NCBI RefSeq assembly: GCF_003284975.1
Contig: NZ_QMEU01000005.1
Coordinates: forward strand, 62,001-126,000
Length of the DNA stretch: 64,000 nt
Origin: Mycobacterium colombiense
GTDB taxonomy: Bacteria; Actinomycetota; Actinomycetes; Mycobacteriales; Mycobacteriaceae
Reading direction: 5' to 3'
Below are positions 1-7,663 of this stretch, piece by piece. Position 1 is the first letter of the stretch, and each line of letters starts with the position of its first letter. The notes beneath the pieces were generated by a model. The model saw only the letters and a list, made by a program, of their open reading frames with translations. It made no database searches and had not been told where the DNA came from. A program made the translations under genes and the position numbers.

Positions 1-284
1 TGAGTCTGGTCCTCGGCATGACCGACACACCGGCTCTGCGGCAACTGGAGTTCGAGCGCGGCCGACTCAAGTCTCTTGACGAGATTCCTCCGGGTGCGGT
101 GAGCGCGGCGAGCGTGGTAGAGGAGGCGTTCGCCAACCTCGGCGACGGACCGACGATCGCCACGGGCGACGACGTTCGCATGGCGTCTGAACTTTTCAAG
201 TCCATGACACGCAACGAAGTGGTTCGCCTGATCATGCAGGCAAGTGCCGAGGTCATGGGCTCCGACGTGCGGCAGCGGGGTTAG
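1..284 (+). CDS. Short-chain dehydrogenase (SDR), C-terminal part only
   Basis: An open frame runs in from the left edge (codons start at base 3) to a TAG at 282-284. The residues just before the internal Met at base 18 read SLVLG and continue MTDTPALRQ, which resembles the segment after the catalytic Tyr-Lys in classical SDRs (L-x-x-G-x-T-x-T-P). The reading frame therefore continues upstream and the ATG at 18 is not the start. The catalytic Tyr-x3-Lys and the Rossmann glycine motif lie outside the window. It is followed after 8 bp by the flavin-dependent oxidoreductase gene, so it is probably the upstream member of the same operon. Substrate is unknown. The SDR assignment rests on a short stretch and is moderately secure. 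Confidence 0.6.
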   Translation, partial: SLVLGMTDTPALRQLEFERGRLKSLDEIPPGAVSAASVVEEAFANLGDGPTIATGDDVRMASELFKSMTRNEVVRLIMQASAEVMGSDVRQRG

Positions 285-292
285 ACGCGGCT

Positions 293-1258
293 ATGTTCAC
301 CCTTCGCTTCGACATGCGAGCGCCCGCCATCGGAGCGCCCCCCACCGAGTTGTACGCCGCGGCCAGTGAGATGTCGGCATGGGCCGAGCAACGTGGGTGT
401 AACGCCGTCGTGCTGTGCGAGCACCACTGCGCAGACGACGGATATCTGCCGTCGCCGTTGCTGCTCGGCGCGGCCATTGCCGCTCGCACGAGGCAGCTGA
501 TGCTGACCCTGACGATTCTGCTGCCCTTCTACGATCCGGCGCGGCTTGCCGAGGACATCGCCGTGCTGGATCACATCAGCGCGGGCCGAGCCACCTACGT
601 ATTCGGAATCGGCTATCGCGCTGAGGAATACGCTCACTTCGGACTCTCTATGTCCGACCGCGGCAGGCTGGCAGACGAGAAGCTCGGGTTGCTGCGACGC
701 TTGCTGGCCGGCGAAGAGGTCCAACGCGACGGCCGTCGGATGAAGGTCACGCCGCGACCGCGCACGCCGGAAGGTCCCATGATGAGCTGGGGCGGTGCCA
801 GCCTGGCAGCCGCCCGGCGTGCTGGACGCAACGGTCTTGGGTTGCTTGCCAACGGCGGAGTGCCCGGAATGCGGGAAGCCTACGAAAAAACCTGCCGTGA
901 CAACGGATTCGAACCCGGCTTCGTTCTCATTCCCGAGCGTGACGCCGCGACCAACTGTTTCGTCGCCGACGACGTCGACGCGGCGTGGGACGAGATCGGC
1001 AAGTACCTGCTGCACGACGCAATGTCCTACTCGGAGTGGAATCCCGACAACGGGGTGTCCGCCAACATCACCACCGCCACGACCATCGACGAGCTCCGCA
1101 ATGCGTCGTCACATGTGATTCTCTCGGTCGACGAAGCGCGACAGCGCATCGCGACGGGTGAGTTGTTCAACCTCTCGCCGTTATGCGGCGGGATCCCGCC
1201 CGCGATCGCATGGCCCTACTTGAAGAGATTCGCCGAGCTGTCAAGCGACGGGGCATAA
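293..1258 (+). CDS. LLM-class (luciferase-like) flavin-dependent oxidoreductase
   Basis: The 321-residue protein has the layout of the bacterial luciferase/F420-dependent family: an N-terminal beta strand, then ...VLCEHHCADDGYLPSP... near residues 41-56, which is the usual E-H-H-x(n)-P-P-like segment around the flavin, and GRATYVFGIGYRAEEY near 100-115, matching the G-R-x-x-x-G-x-G-x-x-x-x-E-[FY] motif. Members use FMN or F420 for monooxygenation or hydride transfer; which cofactor applies here cannot be told from sequence. The gene is 8 bp after the SDR fragment, and its TAA is one base before the P450 ATG, so the genes are probably co-transcribed. It may act in the same pathway as the P450 and the amine dehydrogenase-like protein. 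Confidence 0.85.
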   Translation: MFTLRFDMRAPAIGAPPTELYAAASEMSAWAEQRGCNAVVLCEHHCADDGYLPSPLLLGAAIAARTRQLMLTLTILLPFYDPARLAEDIAVLDHISAGRATYVFGIGYRAEEYAHFGLSMSDRGRLADEKLGLLRRLLAGEEVQRDGRRMKVTPRPRTPEGPMMSWGGASLAAARRAGRNGLGLLANGGVPGMREAYEKTCRDNGFEPGFVLIPERDAATNCFVADDVDAAWDEIGKYLLHDAMSYSEWNPDNGVSANITTATTIDELRNASSHVILSVDEARQRIATGELFNLSPLCGGIPPAIAWPYLKRFAELSSDGA

Positions 1259-1259
1259 G

Positions 1260-2495
1260 ATGACCCAGGACCGCGCGAAATGCGGCACGTCTGCGGAATC
1301 CGTGCACTTCGATCCCTTCTCGGATGAATTCTTCAACGATCCGTTCGAGACTTACCGCCAACTCCGCGATCGGGCGCCGGTCTACCACAGCACGCAGTAC
1401 GACTTCTGGGCACTTTCCCGCTATGAGGATGTCGCGAGCGCAATGCGGGATCACGAAACGTATTCCTCGACAAAGGGTGTGACCCTCGACCACTTCATCG
1501 ATCCCGACGCGATGATCCCGCGAGGGGTGATCATCATGATGGACCCTCCGCAGCACACCAGGATGCGGTCACTGGTGAACAAGGTATTCACCCCGCGCGC
1601 AATCGCCAAGCTCGAGCCGATGATCCGGGAGGTGATCGACTCAATCGCGCAAACCATCGATGTGACGTCATTCGACATGGTCGAGGACTTCTCGGCGCTG
1701 TTCCCTGTCGAGATAATCACCACGATGTTGGGAGTGCCGCCGGACGGTCGCCAGCAGATCCGGCACTGGCTCGACGCGCTGCTGGAACGCGAGCCGGGAA
1801 ACGTCAGCACGACGCCGCACGGCCGCGAGGCGGCGGTGACCATGTGGAGGTATTACTACGACCTTGTCGTCGAGAAACGCGCCAGCCCGCAAGACGACAT
1901 GATTTCGCGGCTCACCCAGGTCGAGGTCGAACGCGATGACGGCACCATGACCCGCCTCGACGACATGGAGATTTCGGCTTTTGCGTCGTTGCTCGGCGGT
2001 GCGGGCGCCGAGACGGTGACCAAGTTGGTCGCCAGCGCCGCTGTGGTGTTTGCGCAGCACCAGGACCAATGGCAGGCACTAAGGCTAGACCGTAGCCATA
2101 TCCCCGCCGCATTCGAAGAGCTGCTGCGTTACGAGGGGCCATCGCAATACGACATTCGTTTCAGCAACGTCGATGTCGAACTTCATGGCACGGTGATACC
2201 CAAGCACAAGCCGGTGATGCTCATCAATGGCTCGGCCACCAGGGATGAGCGTGCGTTCGTCGATCCAGATCGCTTCGACATCACTCGTCGGCACTCCGGC
2301 CACAACCTGGGATTCGGCTACGGAATACACAGCTGTCTCGGCGCCGCGCTGGCGCGCATGGAGGGCCGCATTGCCATCGATGCCCTGTTGGACTTGATCC
2401 CCGAGTTCGAGGTAGACATCGCGGGCCTGCAACGGGTCAAAATGCCGAATGTATTCGGATGGGGACGCGTACCCGTGCGTGCGGTGGCGCAATGA
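1260..2495 (+). CDS. Cytochrome P450
   Basis: This 411-residue bacterial class I P450 has the I-helix motif GGAGAETV with acid-threonine pair Glu251-Thr252, the K-helix E-x-x-R (EELLRYE, about 288) and the heme loop FGYGIHSCLG with Cys359 as thiolate ligand. It begins one base after the preceding stop codon. It is strikingly similar to the P450 encoded at 4421-5659 on the other strand: both begin with E/V-x-FDPFSD-[ED]-FFN, share HETYSS-[TA]-KG and LLGGAGAETVTKLV. The two are therefore paralogues within 3 kb. P450s need a ferredoxin and reductase, and no ferredoxin gene is visible nearby. Substrate unknown; the flanking genes suggest hydroxylation of a lipid-like or alicyclic compound feeding SDR and amine dehydrogenase-like enzymes. 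Confidence 0.95.
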   Translation: MTQDRAKCGTSAESVHFDPFSDEFFNDPFETYRQLRDRAPVYHSTQYDFWALSRYEDVASAMRDHETYSSTKGVTLDHFIDPDAMIPRGVIIMMDPPQHTRMRSLVNKVFTPRAIAKLEPMIREVIDSIAQTIDVTSFDMVEDFSALFPVEIITTMLGVPPDGRQQIRHWLDALLEREPGNVSTTPHGREAAVTMWRYYYDLVVEKRASPQDDMISRLTQVEVERDDGTMTRLDDMEISAFASLLGGAGAETVTKLVASAAVVFAQHQDQWQALRLDRSHIPAAFEELLRYEGPSQYDIRFSNVDVELHGTVIPKHKPVMLINGSATRDERAFVDPDRFDITRRHSGHNLGFGYGIHSCLGAALARMEGRIAIDALLDLIPEFEVDIAGLQRVKMPNVFGWGRVPVRAVAQ

Positions 2496-2541
2496 ACTGT
2501 GCCGATCACGAATTCATTACTGCCACATAGGAGATCGACCG

Positions 2542-3651
2542 ATGGCGACTGAGGAATCCAGAAAGTATCGAGTTGTTCACGTAGGTACGGGACTGACCGG
2601 GAAGGAGGCACTGCGGGCGGTCATCGATGATCCGGCACTTGAACTCGTCGGAGTCAAAGTGTCCACGGCCGAGAAGGCCGGAGTCGACGCGGGTCGCCTG
2701 TGTGGCGTCGACGATGTGGGTATCTCGGCAACCGACAATCTCAATGCGGTACTGGCTCTCGCGCCGGACTGCGTCACCTACTGTGCCACCGCCGTCCGGC
2801 GGGAGAACGACGCAGTCGCCGACATCGTCACTTACCTCGAGGCGGGGATCAACGTTGTGACGATCTCGACGATCCCGATGGTCTACCCGCCTGCGGCACC
2901 GCCGCAGTGGCGTGCGGCCATCGAAGCCGCGGCAGCAAAAGGCAATTCGACTTTCTATGCCACCGGCGCAGAGCCGGGCTTCGTGAGTCTTAACATACCT
3001 ACCGCCCTGCTTGCCGGTGCCGGAACCGTCGAGTCCTATCGGATGGACGAATACGCGATCGACCTGGACAAGTCCTATCCCATCTGGGATGTCCTACACG
3101 AATCGATGGGCTTCGGCAAGCCGGACGGGCACGTGCCCGCTCGGATAGCGTCGGGCAAGGTCAACCACGATTGGGAGACCGTCGTCCGCTACATCGCCGA
3201 CATCCTCGGTCTAGAACTCGACGGTGTCGAGCTGGACTGGGAAACATTGCTTGCCCCAACGGATCTGCAATCGGCGATCGGTGTGATCCCGGAAGGGATG
3301 ATTTGCGCGCACCGTTGGCAGCTCGCCGGCGTCATCGATGGTCGGCCAGTGGTTGCGGTGCAGTATTTCGCAACGGTGAGTTGCACACCCTGGCCGCAGC
3401 GATGGCCGAGGCCGTCGAGGCACGACCAAGGTGGCATGGTCATCCGAGTTCAGGGACGACCCAGCATGTGTGTCGAGCTGTACTTCGACCAATCGCCCTC
3501 GGATCGGGTCAATCCCGGTGTCGCGGTGACAGCGCTGGCCGCGGTCAACTCGGTACCCGCAGTCGTAGAAGCGGCGCCCGGAGTGCTTGGTCATCCCTTG
3601 GCGGGTCCCGCAGTCGTGAGCAGGCAATCACGAACGCGCCCTGTCCAGTGA
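2542..3651 (+). CDS. DapB-like / native amine dehydrogenase-related NAD(P)-binding protein (paralogue 1)
   Basis: The 369-residue protein starts with a Rossmann motif, VVHVGTGLTGKEALR, and keeps the family signatures seen in all six paralogues here: V-[DG]-A-G-x-L-x-G (GVDAGRLCG) near 40-50, a D-C-V-T-Y strand, G-I-N-V-V-T near 105, E-P-G-F (GAEPGF) near 145, and N-[SA]-[VI]-P-A-V near the C-terminus. The family includes 2,4-diaminopentanoate dehydrogenase and the native amine dehydrogenases, which interconvert ketone plus ammonia and amine with NAD(P)H. The ATG at 2542 is chosen because GGAG lies about 8 bases upstream and the motif begins some ten residues in; the open frame extends upstream to 2449 inside the P450 gene. 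The actual reaction is inferred from family only. Confidence 0.8.
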   Translation: MATEESRKYRVVHVGTGLTGKEALRAVIDDPALELVGVKVSTAEKAGVDAGRLCGVDDVGISATDNLNAVLALAPDCVTYCATAVRRENDAVADIVTYLEAGINVVTISTIPMVYPPAAPPQWRAAIEAAAAKGNSTFYATGAEPGFVSLNIPTALLAGAGTVESYRMDEYAIDLDKSYPIWDVLHESMGFGKPDGHVPARIASGKVNHDWETVVRYIADILGLELDGVELDWETLLAPTDLQSAIGVIPEGMICAHRWQLAGVIDGRPVVAVQYFATVSCTPWPQRWPRPSRHDQGGMVIRVQGRPSMCVELYFDQSPSDRVNPGVAVTALAAVNSVPAVVEAAPGVLGHPLAGPAVVSRQSRTRPVQ

Positions 3652-3875
3652 CCCGCTTGCGCGAATCAGCCAGCCGACGCGCGAGCGCGCTGTGGTCGAA
3701 ATTGCGCCGCAAACCCGGCACGATCAGAACCTCAGTCGCGAGTTGCGTTGTGGTGAAAAGCATCTCACTATGCCCACACTCGTGACCAAAGCAGCGAAGG
3801 ACGGCTTGCGCGAGCGTCTCCATGCGCTCATCAGCGAACGGATCAGTTCTGGACGGCCGGTCAAGGCGCCAAACC

Positions 3876-4424
3876 TCAACCTACAACGCTGCCTTCGCGC
3901 AGGAAGTTGACGGTGTAGGCCTGATACGTCAGGTTGTCGCGGTCGAGGCCGATGAGATCGACGAAGGGGTACCACTCCCGGGAGTCGACGAACCAGTCCC
4001 ACCGGGTGATCTGGCCCTTGTCGTTGGTCCAGACGTAATCCCATTCGTGAAGCTGGAGCACCGTGCCGTCGGCCAGCGTTCCCGCGTAGGTGTCGCGGAC
4101 TGCGAACCCCCAATCGGCAGGCCTGCAGTCGAACGGGGTGACGATTCGAAAGTCGGGCATGTGCTTCCACCACATGCGGAATTCACAGGTAAGCATGTCG
4201 CCGTCGGGCGCGTAGCGTTGCATGGCCGCGAGAACCTCTTCGGAGGCGAGGTCGGCCATCACGTGATCGGCGCCGCCATTGAACAGGGGGCACATCATTA
4301 CGGCGTCTGGCGCGTAGATCCACTCATCACCGTAAGTGATCTTTTTCGTTTCCGGGGCCCTAGCGTACGTCTCCCATTTTGAATGGGCCAGCCTGTGGTG
4401 CAGGGCGACTCGATCGGAGCTCAT
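3876..4424 (-). CDS. SnoaL/NTF2-like protein
   Basis: This 182-residue protein looks like a nuclear transport factor 2-type alpha+beta fold: an N-terminal helical part, then alternating strands rich in aromatic residues (TCEFRMWWKHM, QLHEWDYVWTNDKGQITRWDWFVD), as in SnoaL-like polyketide cyclases, limonene-epoxide hydrolases and dehydratases. The usual NTF2 length is 120-150 residues, so this one is slightly long. The start is the ATG at 4424, which overlaps the P450 stop as ATGA, implying translational coupling. It is the third gene of the leftward operon CaiB/BaiF - P450 - SnoaL. Activity is not predictable: such proteins can be isomerases, hydrolases, dehydratases or non-catalytic binders. 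Confidence 0.75.
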   Translation of the reverse strand: MSSDRVALHHRLAHSKWETYARAPETKKITYGDEWIYAPDAVMMCPLFNGGADHVMADLASEEVLAAMQRYAPDGDMLTCEFRMWWKHMPDFRIVTPFDCRPADWGFAVRDTYAGTLADGTVLQLHEWDYVWTNDKGQITRWDWFVDSREWYPFVDLIGLDRDNLTYQAYTVNFLREGSVVG

Positions 4425-5659
4425 GCTCTTTGCTTCTTGCGCACGGGCACATTTGACCACCCACAAACATTGGCCATCGCCACCCGCCGCAGTCCGCTGC
4501 GGTCGACTTCATAGTCAGGGAGGAGATCGAGCAGCGCCTCGAGCGCGATGCGGCTCTCCATCCTCGCCAGCGCTGCCCCCAAACAACTGTGCACGCCATA
4601 CCCGAACGCGAGGTTGAAGCCCATCCTGCGTTCCCGGTCGATGTCCAGCCGGTCGGGATCGGGGAACATCCGTTCGTCGCGGGTCGCCGAGCCCGTGACG
4701 AGCAGGACGGCGCTGCCTGCGGGAATGGTGCTGCCGTGCAAGGTCACGTCGCGGGTGGCGGTGCGTACCTGGTACTGCGAGGGCGCCTCATAGCGCAACA
4801 ATTCTTCGATGGCGGCGGGCACCTTGCGGCGGTCCTGCTGCAACGTGTGCCACTGATCCGGAAAGTCAGCGAAGGCAACCATGGCGTTGCCGACGAGTTT
4901 CGTCACCGTCTCGGCGCCGGCTCCCCCAAGCATGGTCGCAAATCCGGTGATATCGACGTCGGTGAGCTTCTCCACCTGTCCGTCCCGCTCGATCTCGGTC
5001 TCGATGAGCCGGCTGATCATGTCGTCACGGGGTTCGGCGCGGCGCTGCTGCACCAGGTCGTAATAGTAGAGCCCGGTTTTCATCGAGGCTTCCCGGCCTG
5101 CGGCGGTGGTGGCGATCCCACCCGGGTGGCGTTCAAGAAGCAGATCCAGCCAAATGCGGATCTGGTCGCGATCCTGCTTGGGCACTCCGAGCATGGTGGT
5201 GATGACCTCATTCGGGAACAGCGCCGAGAAATCGGCCACCACGTCGAACGACGACGGGTCGAGCGCGTCGACGCGTTCGTAGACTTTCTCACGCACCATG
5301 TCTTCCAACGCCGCGATGGCGCGCGGAGTGAATACGTTGCTCACGAGCCTGCGCATCTTCTGGTGCTCGGGTGGATCCATCGAGATGATCACTTTGGGCA
5401 CTGGTATCGCGTCGTCGTGCGCCTGCACCATATCCAGCGTCGCACCCTTTGCCGACGAATAGGTTTCGTGGTCCTTGGTAGCGGGCGCCACGTCATCGTA
5501 GCGGGTCAGTGCCCAGAAATCCCACTTCGGGTTGTAGTAGACGGGGGCATTGTCGCGCAGGCGTCGGTAGGTGTCGTACGCCCCGTTGAAAAAATCGTCA
5601 GAGAAAGGATCGAATTCGACCTGGCCTTCCGAGACCTGTTGTGGCGGGGTAGGAGTCAC
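4421..5659 (-). CDS. Cytochrome P450, paralogue of the 1260-2495 enzyme
   Basis: The 412-residue P450 has I-helix LLGGAGAETVTKLV, K-helix EELLRYE and heme loop FGYGVHSCLGAALARME with the Cys ligand near residue 361. The start is taken as the GTG at 5659 because it overlaps the upstream CoA-transferase stop (GTGA); the open frame itself reaches to 5878, but that extension lies antisense-free inside the transferase gene and has no P450 character. The next gene downstream (SnoaL-like) overlaps by ATGA, so three genes are translationally chained. It shares long identical blocks with the rightward P450 at 1260, pointing to local duplication and perhaps action on related intermediates. Confidence 0.95.
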   Translation of the reverse strand: MTPTPPQQVSEGQVEFDPFSDDFFNGAYDTYRRLRDNAPVYYNPKWDFWALTRYDDVAPATKDHETYSSAKGATLDMVQAHDDAIPVPKVIISMDPPEHQKMRRLVSNVFTPRAIAALEDMVREKVYERVDALDPSSFDVVADFSALFPNEVITTMLGVPKQDRDQIRIWLDLLLERHPGGIATTAAGREASMKTGLYYYDLVQQRRAEPRDDMISRLIETEIERDGQVEKLTDVDITGFATMLGGAGAETVTKLVGNAMVAFADFPDQWHTLQQDRRKVPAAIEELLRYEAPSQYQVRTATRDVTLHGSTIPAGSAVLLVTGSATRDERMFPDPDRLDIDRERRMGFNLAFGYGVHSCLGAALARMESRIALEALLDLLPDYEVDRSGLRRVAMANVCGWSNVPVRKKQRA

Positions 5660-6888
5660 AGAATCGCTCCGGCCTCTTTGTAGGCTTCGATGGTGTCCCA
5701 GTCCAAGCCCGCTTCCATCAGCACCTCCTCGGTGTGCTGGCCATGCTCGGGCGCCCCCGAAGGGGTGACGGCCGTTTCGTCGAACTGAACGGGGTTGGTA
5801 GGCAGTGCGTACGGCGAACCGTTCATCGTCTCGGTCTTCGCGACATAGCCGTTCGCGGTCACCGCCGGGTCCTGGCACAGCTCCGCCGGCGTCTGCACAA
5901 TGCCCCAGGCGCCGGAGAGGTGTGCGAGCGCTTCACGCCATTCGGCGAGTGTACGTTGGGCAAACGCTTCGTCCATCAGCGCGATGAGTTCCGCCCGGTT
6001 GGCGAAACGCGTTGCCGCATCGCCGAATCGCGGGTCGTCGATCAGTTCGGGTAGGCCGATGACGTGCATTGCTTCGGCATAGAACCGGTCCAGTTGCAAC
6101 ATCATCAGCTGGACGTAGCGCTCGTCTTTCGTGCGGTAGGTCCCCACCAATGGGTTGGGTGCATCGGCGTGGCGCCAGTTCGGGACCGCGCTGCCGCCGT
6201 GGATCTGGCTCACGGCGACATCGGGGCTGAGGTTCCAGGCCGCCAGCCCCAGCAAGGAGACATCCACCACCGATCCCTGTCCAGTCGTCGCCTTTCGGTA
6301 CAGCGCGGCCGCGATCCCGCCGGCGATCGTCATTCCTCCGAGCAGGTCGCCGAAGGCGGGCCGTGAGCGCACCGGTTCCTCGGCGTCCTCGGTGAGCATG
6401 GTGGCGATGCCGCCACGTGCCCAGTAAGAGACGCCGTCGTATCCGGGTTTATCCGCATCGGGTCCCTTCGGCCCGTGGCCCGACCCCCGCACGTAGACGA
6501 TGCTGGGATTGGCGGCCCTGATGTCGTCGACGTCGATGCCTAACTTCTTGCGACGGCCCGGCAGATAGCTAGTGAGGAACACGTCGCAGGTGGCCGCGAG
6601 CTTGCGGATGACGTCGTGGCCGCCGGGAGTGCTCAGGTCGACGCCGATCGACTTCTTCCCGCGATTCGGGATTTCGATCATGTAGTTGACGGTGCCACCA
6701 CCCTCGTCCACGATGCCCATCGTCACGAGGCCACGCTGCGGGTCCCCGCCCTCACGCGGCTCGACCTTGATGACCTCGGCACCCCATTCCGCTAGCACGG
6801 CACCGGCCGACGGTACGAAGGTCCACGCGGCTACCTCCAGCACGCGCACGCCGCTGAGTACTTTGTCGACGGAAATGACGGCCTCCAT
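5656..6888 (-). CDS. CaiB/BaiF (class III) CoA-transferase
   Basis: This 410-residue protein has the typical class III CoA-transferase features: N-terminal GVRVLEVAAWTFVPSAGA, LAEWGAEVIKVEP near 32-44, NRGKKSIGVDL near 75-85, and PAFGDLLGG with Asp181, the equivalent of the Asp that forms the acyl-aspartyl intermediate. It moves CoA between carboxylic acids, activating an acid without ATP. It is the first gene of a leftward operon with a P450 and a SnoaL-like protein. Two tandem copies of the island's 16-bp dyad stand 48 and 71 bp upstream of the ATG. The acid substrate is unknown; racemase activity (as in alpha-methylacyl-CoA racemase) is the main alternative within the family. Confidence 0.9.
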   Translation of the reverse strand: MEAVISVDKVLSGVRVLEVAAWTFVPSAGAVLAEWGAEVIKVEPREGGDPQRGLVTMGIVDEGGGTVNYMIEIPNRGKKSIGVDLSTPGGHDVIRKLAATCDVFLTSYLPGRRKKLGIDVDDIRAANPSIVYVRGSGHGPKGPDADKPGYDGVSYWARGGIATMLTEDAEEPVRSRPAFGDLLGGMTIAGGIAAALYRKATTGQGSVVDVSLLGLAAWNLSPDVAVSQIHGGSAVPNWRHADAPNPLVGTYRTKDERYVQLMMLQLDRFYAEAMHVIGLPELIDDPRFGDAATRFANRAELIALMDEAFAQRTLAEWREALAHLSGAWGIVQTPAELCQDPAVTANGYVAKTETMNGSPYALPTNPVQFDETAVTPSGAPEHGQHTEEVLMEAGLDWDTIEAYKEAGAIL

Positions 6889-6935
6889 TGGTCGCGGTGG
6901 GACGAGTGCGGGTGTACCGACAGCCTAGCAACGAC

Positions 6936-6974
6936 GGAAACGCGTGCTTACATCTGCCGAGAATGTCAGTTTCC
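6936..6974. promoter_or_regulatory. Tandem 16-bp dyads upstream of the CoA-transferase operon
   Basis: Site 1 at 6936-6951 reads GGAAAC-GCGT-GCTTAC and site 2 at 6959-6974 reads GAGAAT-GTCA-GTTTCC. Their ends are 23 bp apart, so two dimers would sit on the same DNA face about two turns apart. The same layout recurs at other promoters of the island. It lies 48 bp upstream of the ATG at 6888. The regulator is not identified. Confidence 0.6.
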
Positions 6975-7014
6975 GATGAGTTTGTAAACCGCAGGCGGGC
7001 CAGGAGGAACGGCC

Positions 7015-7587
7015 CTACGGGCACGCCGACAGGCGTTCGGGAAGTCCCGGATCCCCGTCGGCCCAAAAGGCCCGCCACGTCGGCATCCGCTGAGGCATCG
7101 CCGCGCGCAACTGGACGTCGGTCGGCCAGCGCATGAATTCGGGCCCCGGGCGCTCCGTCACATCGACGGAGTACCAGGGATGCTCCCGCCGCTTTACGAA
7201 ACACCACTGGCCGTCGCGGCGCTCATAGACGTCGTCGTAGCGCATGGTGATCACGTACCATCCGTCGCCGTCCTCGTGTTCGGCGCGGCAGTAAATCGCT
7301 CCGGTCGCATGATCGGCGTCGACGAAGTCAAACTGGTGACCGCAGATCAGGTGGATGCTGCGGTAGAACCGCCGGAGCACGCGGTCATACCAGCGCTTCA
7401 ACGCATCCCTGCCGTGCCCCTCGGCGCCCGCGTCGACATCGTCGACGAACAACGCCACCAATGCGTCGAGATCACGGGCATCGAGGGCCATCGCATACCT
7501 GCTCGGCAACTGAGTGATCGCCAGGGCCGACTCCATGCGGTCGAATCGGTCGATAGCGGCGACCGAACTGCCCGATTCCCTTGGCAT
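7015..7587 (-). CDS. SnoaL/NTF2-like protein
   Basis: The 190-residue product carries a SnoaL_4-type NTF2 fold: ITQLPSRYAMALDARDLDALVALFVDDVD in the first third, then a strand pattern ending with DDVYERRDGQWCFVKRREHPWY. Homologous domains occur in the small subunits of ring-hydroxylating enzymes and in stand-alone isomerases and dehydratases. The ATG at 7587 (MPRESG) is preferred over the open-frame start at 7644 because the latter would cross the shared operator and promoter with the divergent fadD gene. It reads away from fadD; the 16-bp dyad at 7618-7633 sits 31 bp upstream of each gene. The next gene leftward (CoA transferase) has its own operators, so this gene is probably monocistronic. 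Confidence 0.75.
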   Translation of the reverse strand: MPRESGSSVAAIDRFDRMESALAITQLPSRYAMALDARDLDALVALFVDDVDAGAEGHGRDALKRWYDRVLRRFYRSIHLICGHQFDFVDADHATGAIYCRAEHEDGDGWYVITMRYDDVYERRDGQWCFVKRREHPWYSVDVTERPGPEFMRWPTDVQLRAAMPQRMPTWRAFWADGDPGLPERLSACP

Positions 7588-7617
7588 GCGCCGAATTGTA
7601 GGACAGAGCCAGTGGAT

Positions 7618-7633
7618 GAGAACACCTATTCTC
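7618..7633. promoter_or_regulatory. 16-bp dyad between snoaL-like and fadD-like genes
   Basis: The site is GAGAAC-ACCT-ATTCTC, an almost perfect inverted repeat with four-base spacer. It is centred in the 76-bp divergent promoter (starts at 7587 leftward, 7664 rightward), so a single protein could control both genes. Confidence 0.6.
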
Positions 7634-7663
7634 GTGATTAGCAAAGCCTACTATCCTGCGTTC

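Noticed and set aside
281..1015. Long minus-strand open frame opposite the LLM oxidoreductase
   Set aside because: It is a mirror frame of a GC-rich coding gene; the plus-strand protein has clear family motifs and this one has none.
4589..5683. 364-codon plus-strand frame across the P450 gene
   Set aside because: Antisense shadow of the P450 at 4421-5659, which has I-helix and heme motifs.
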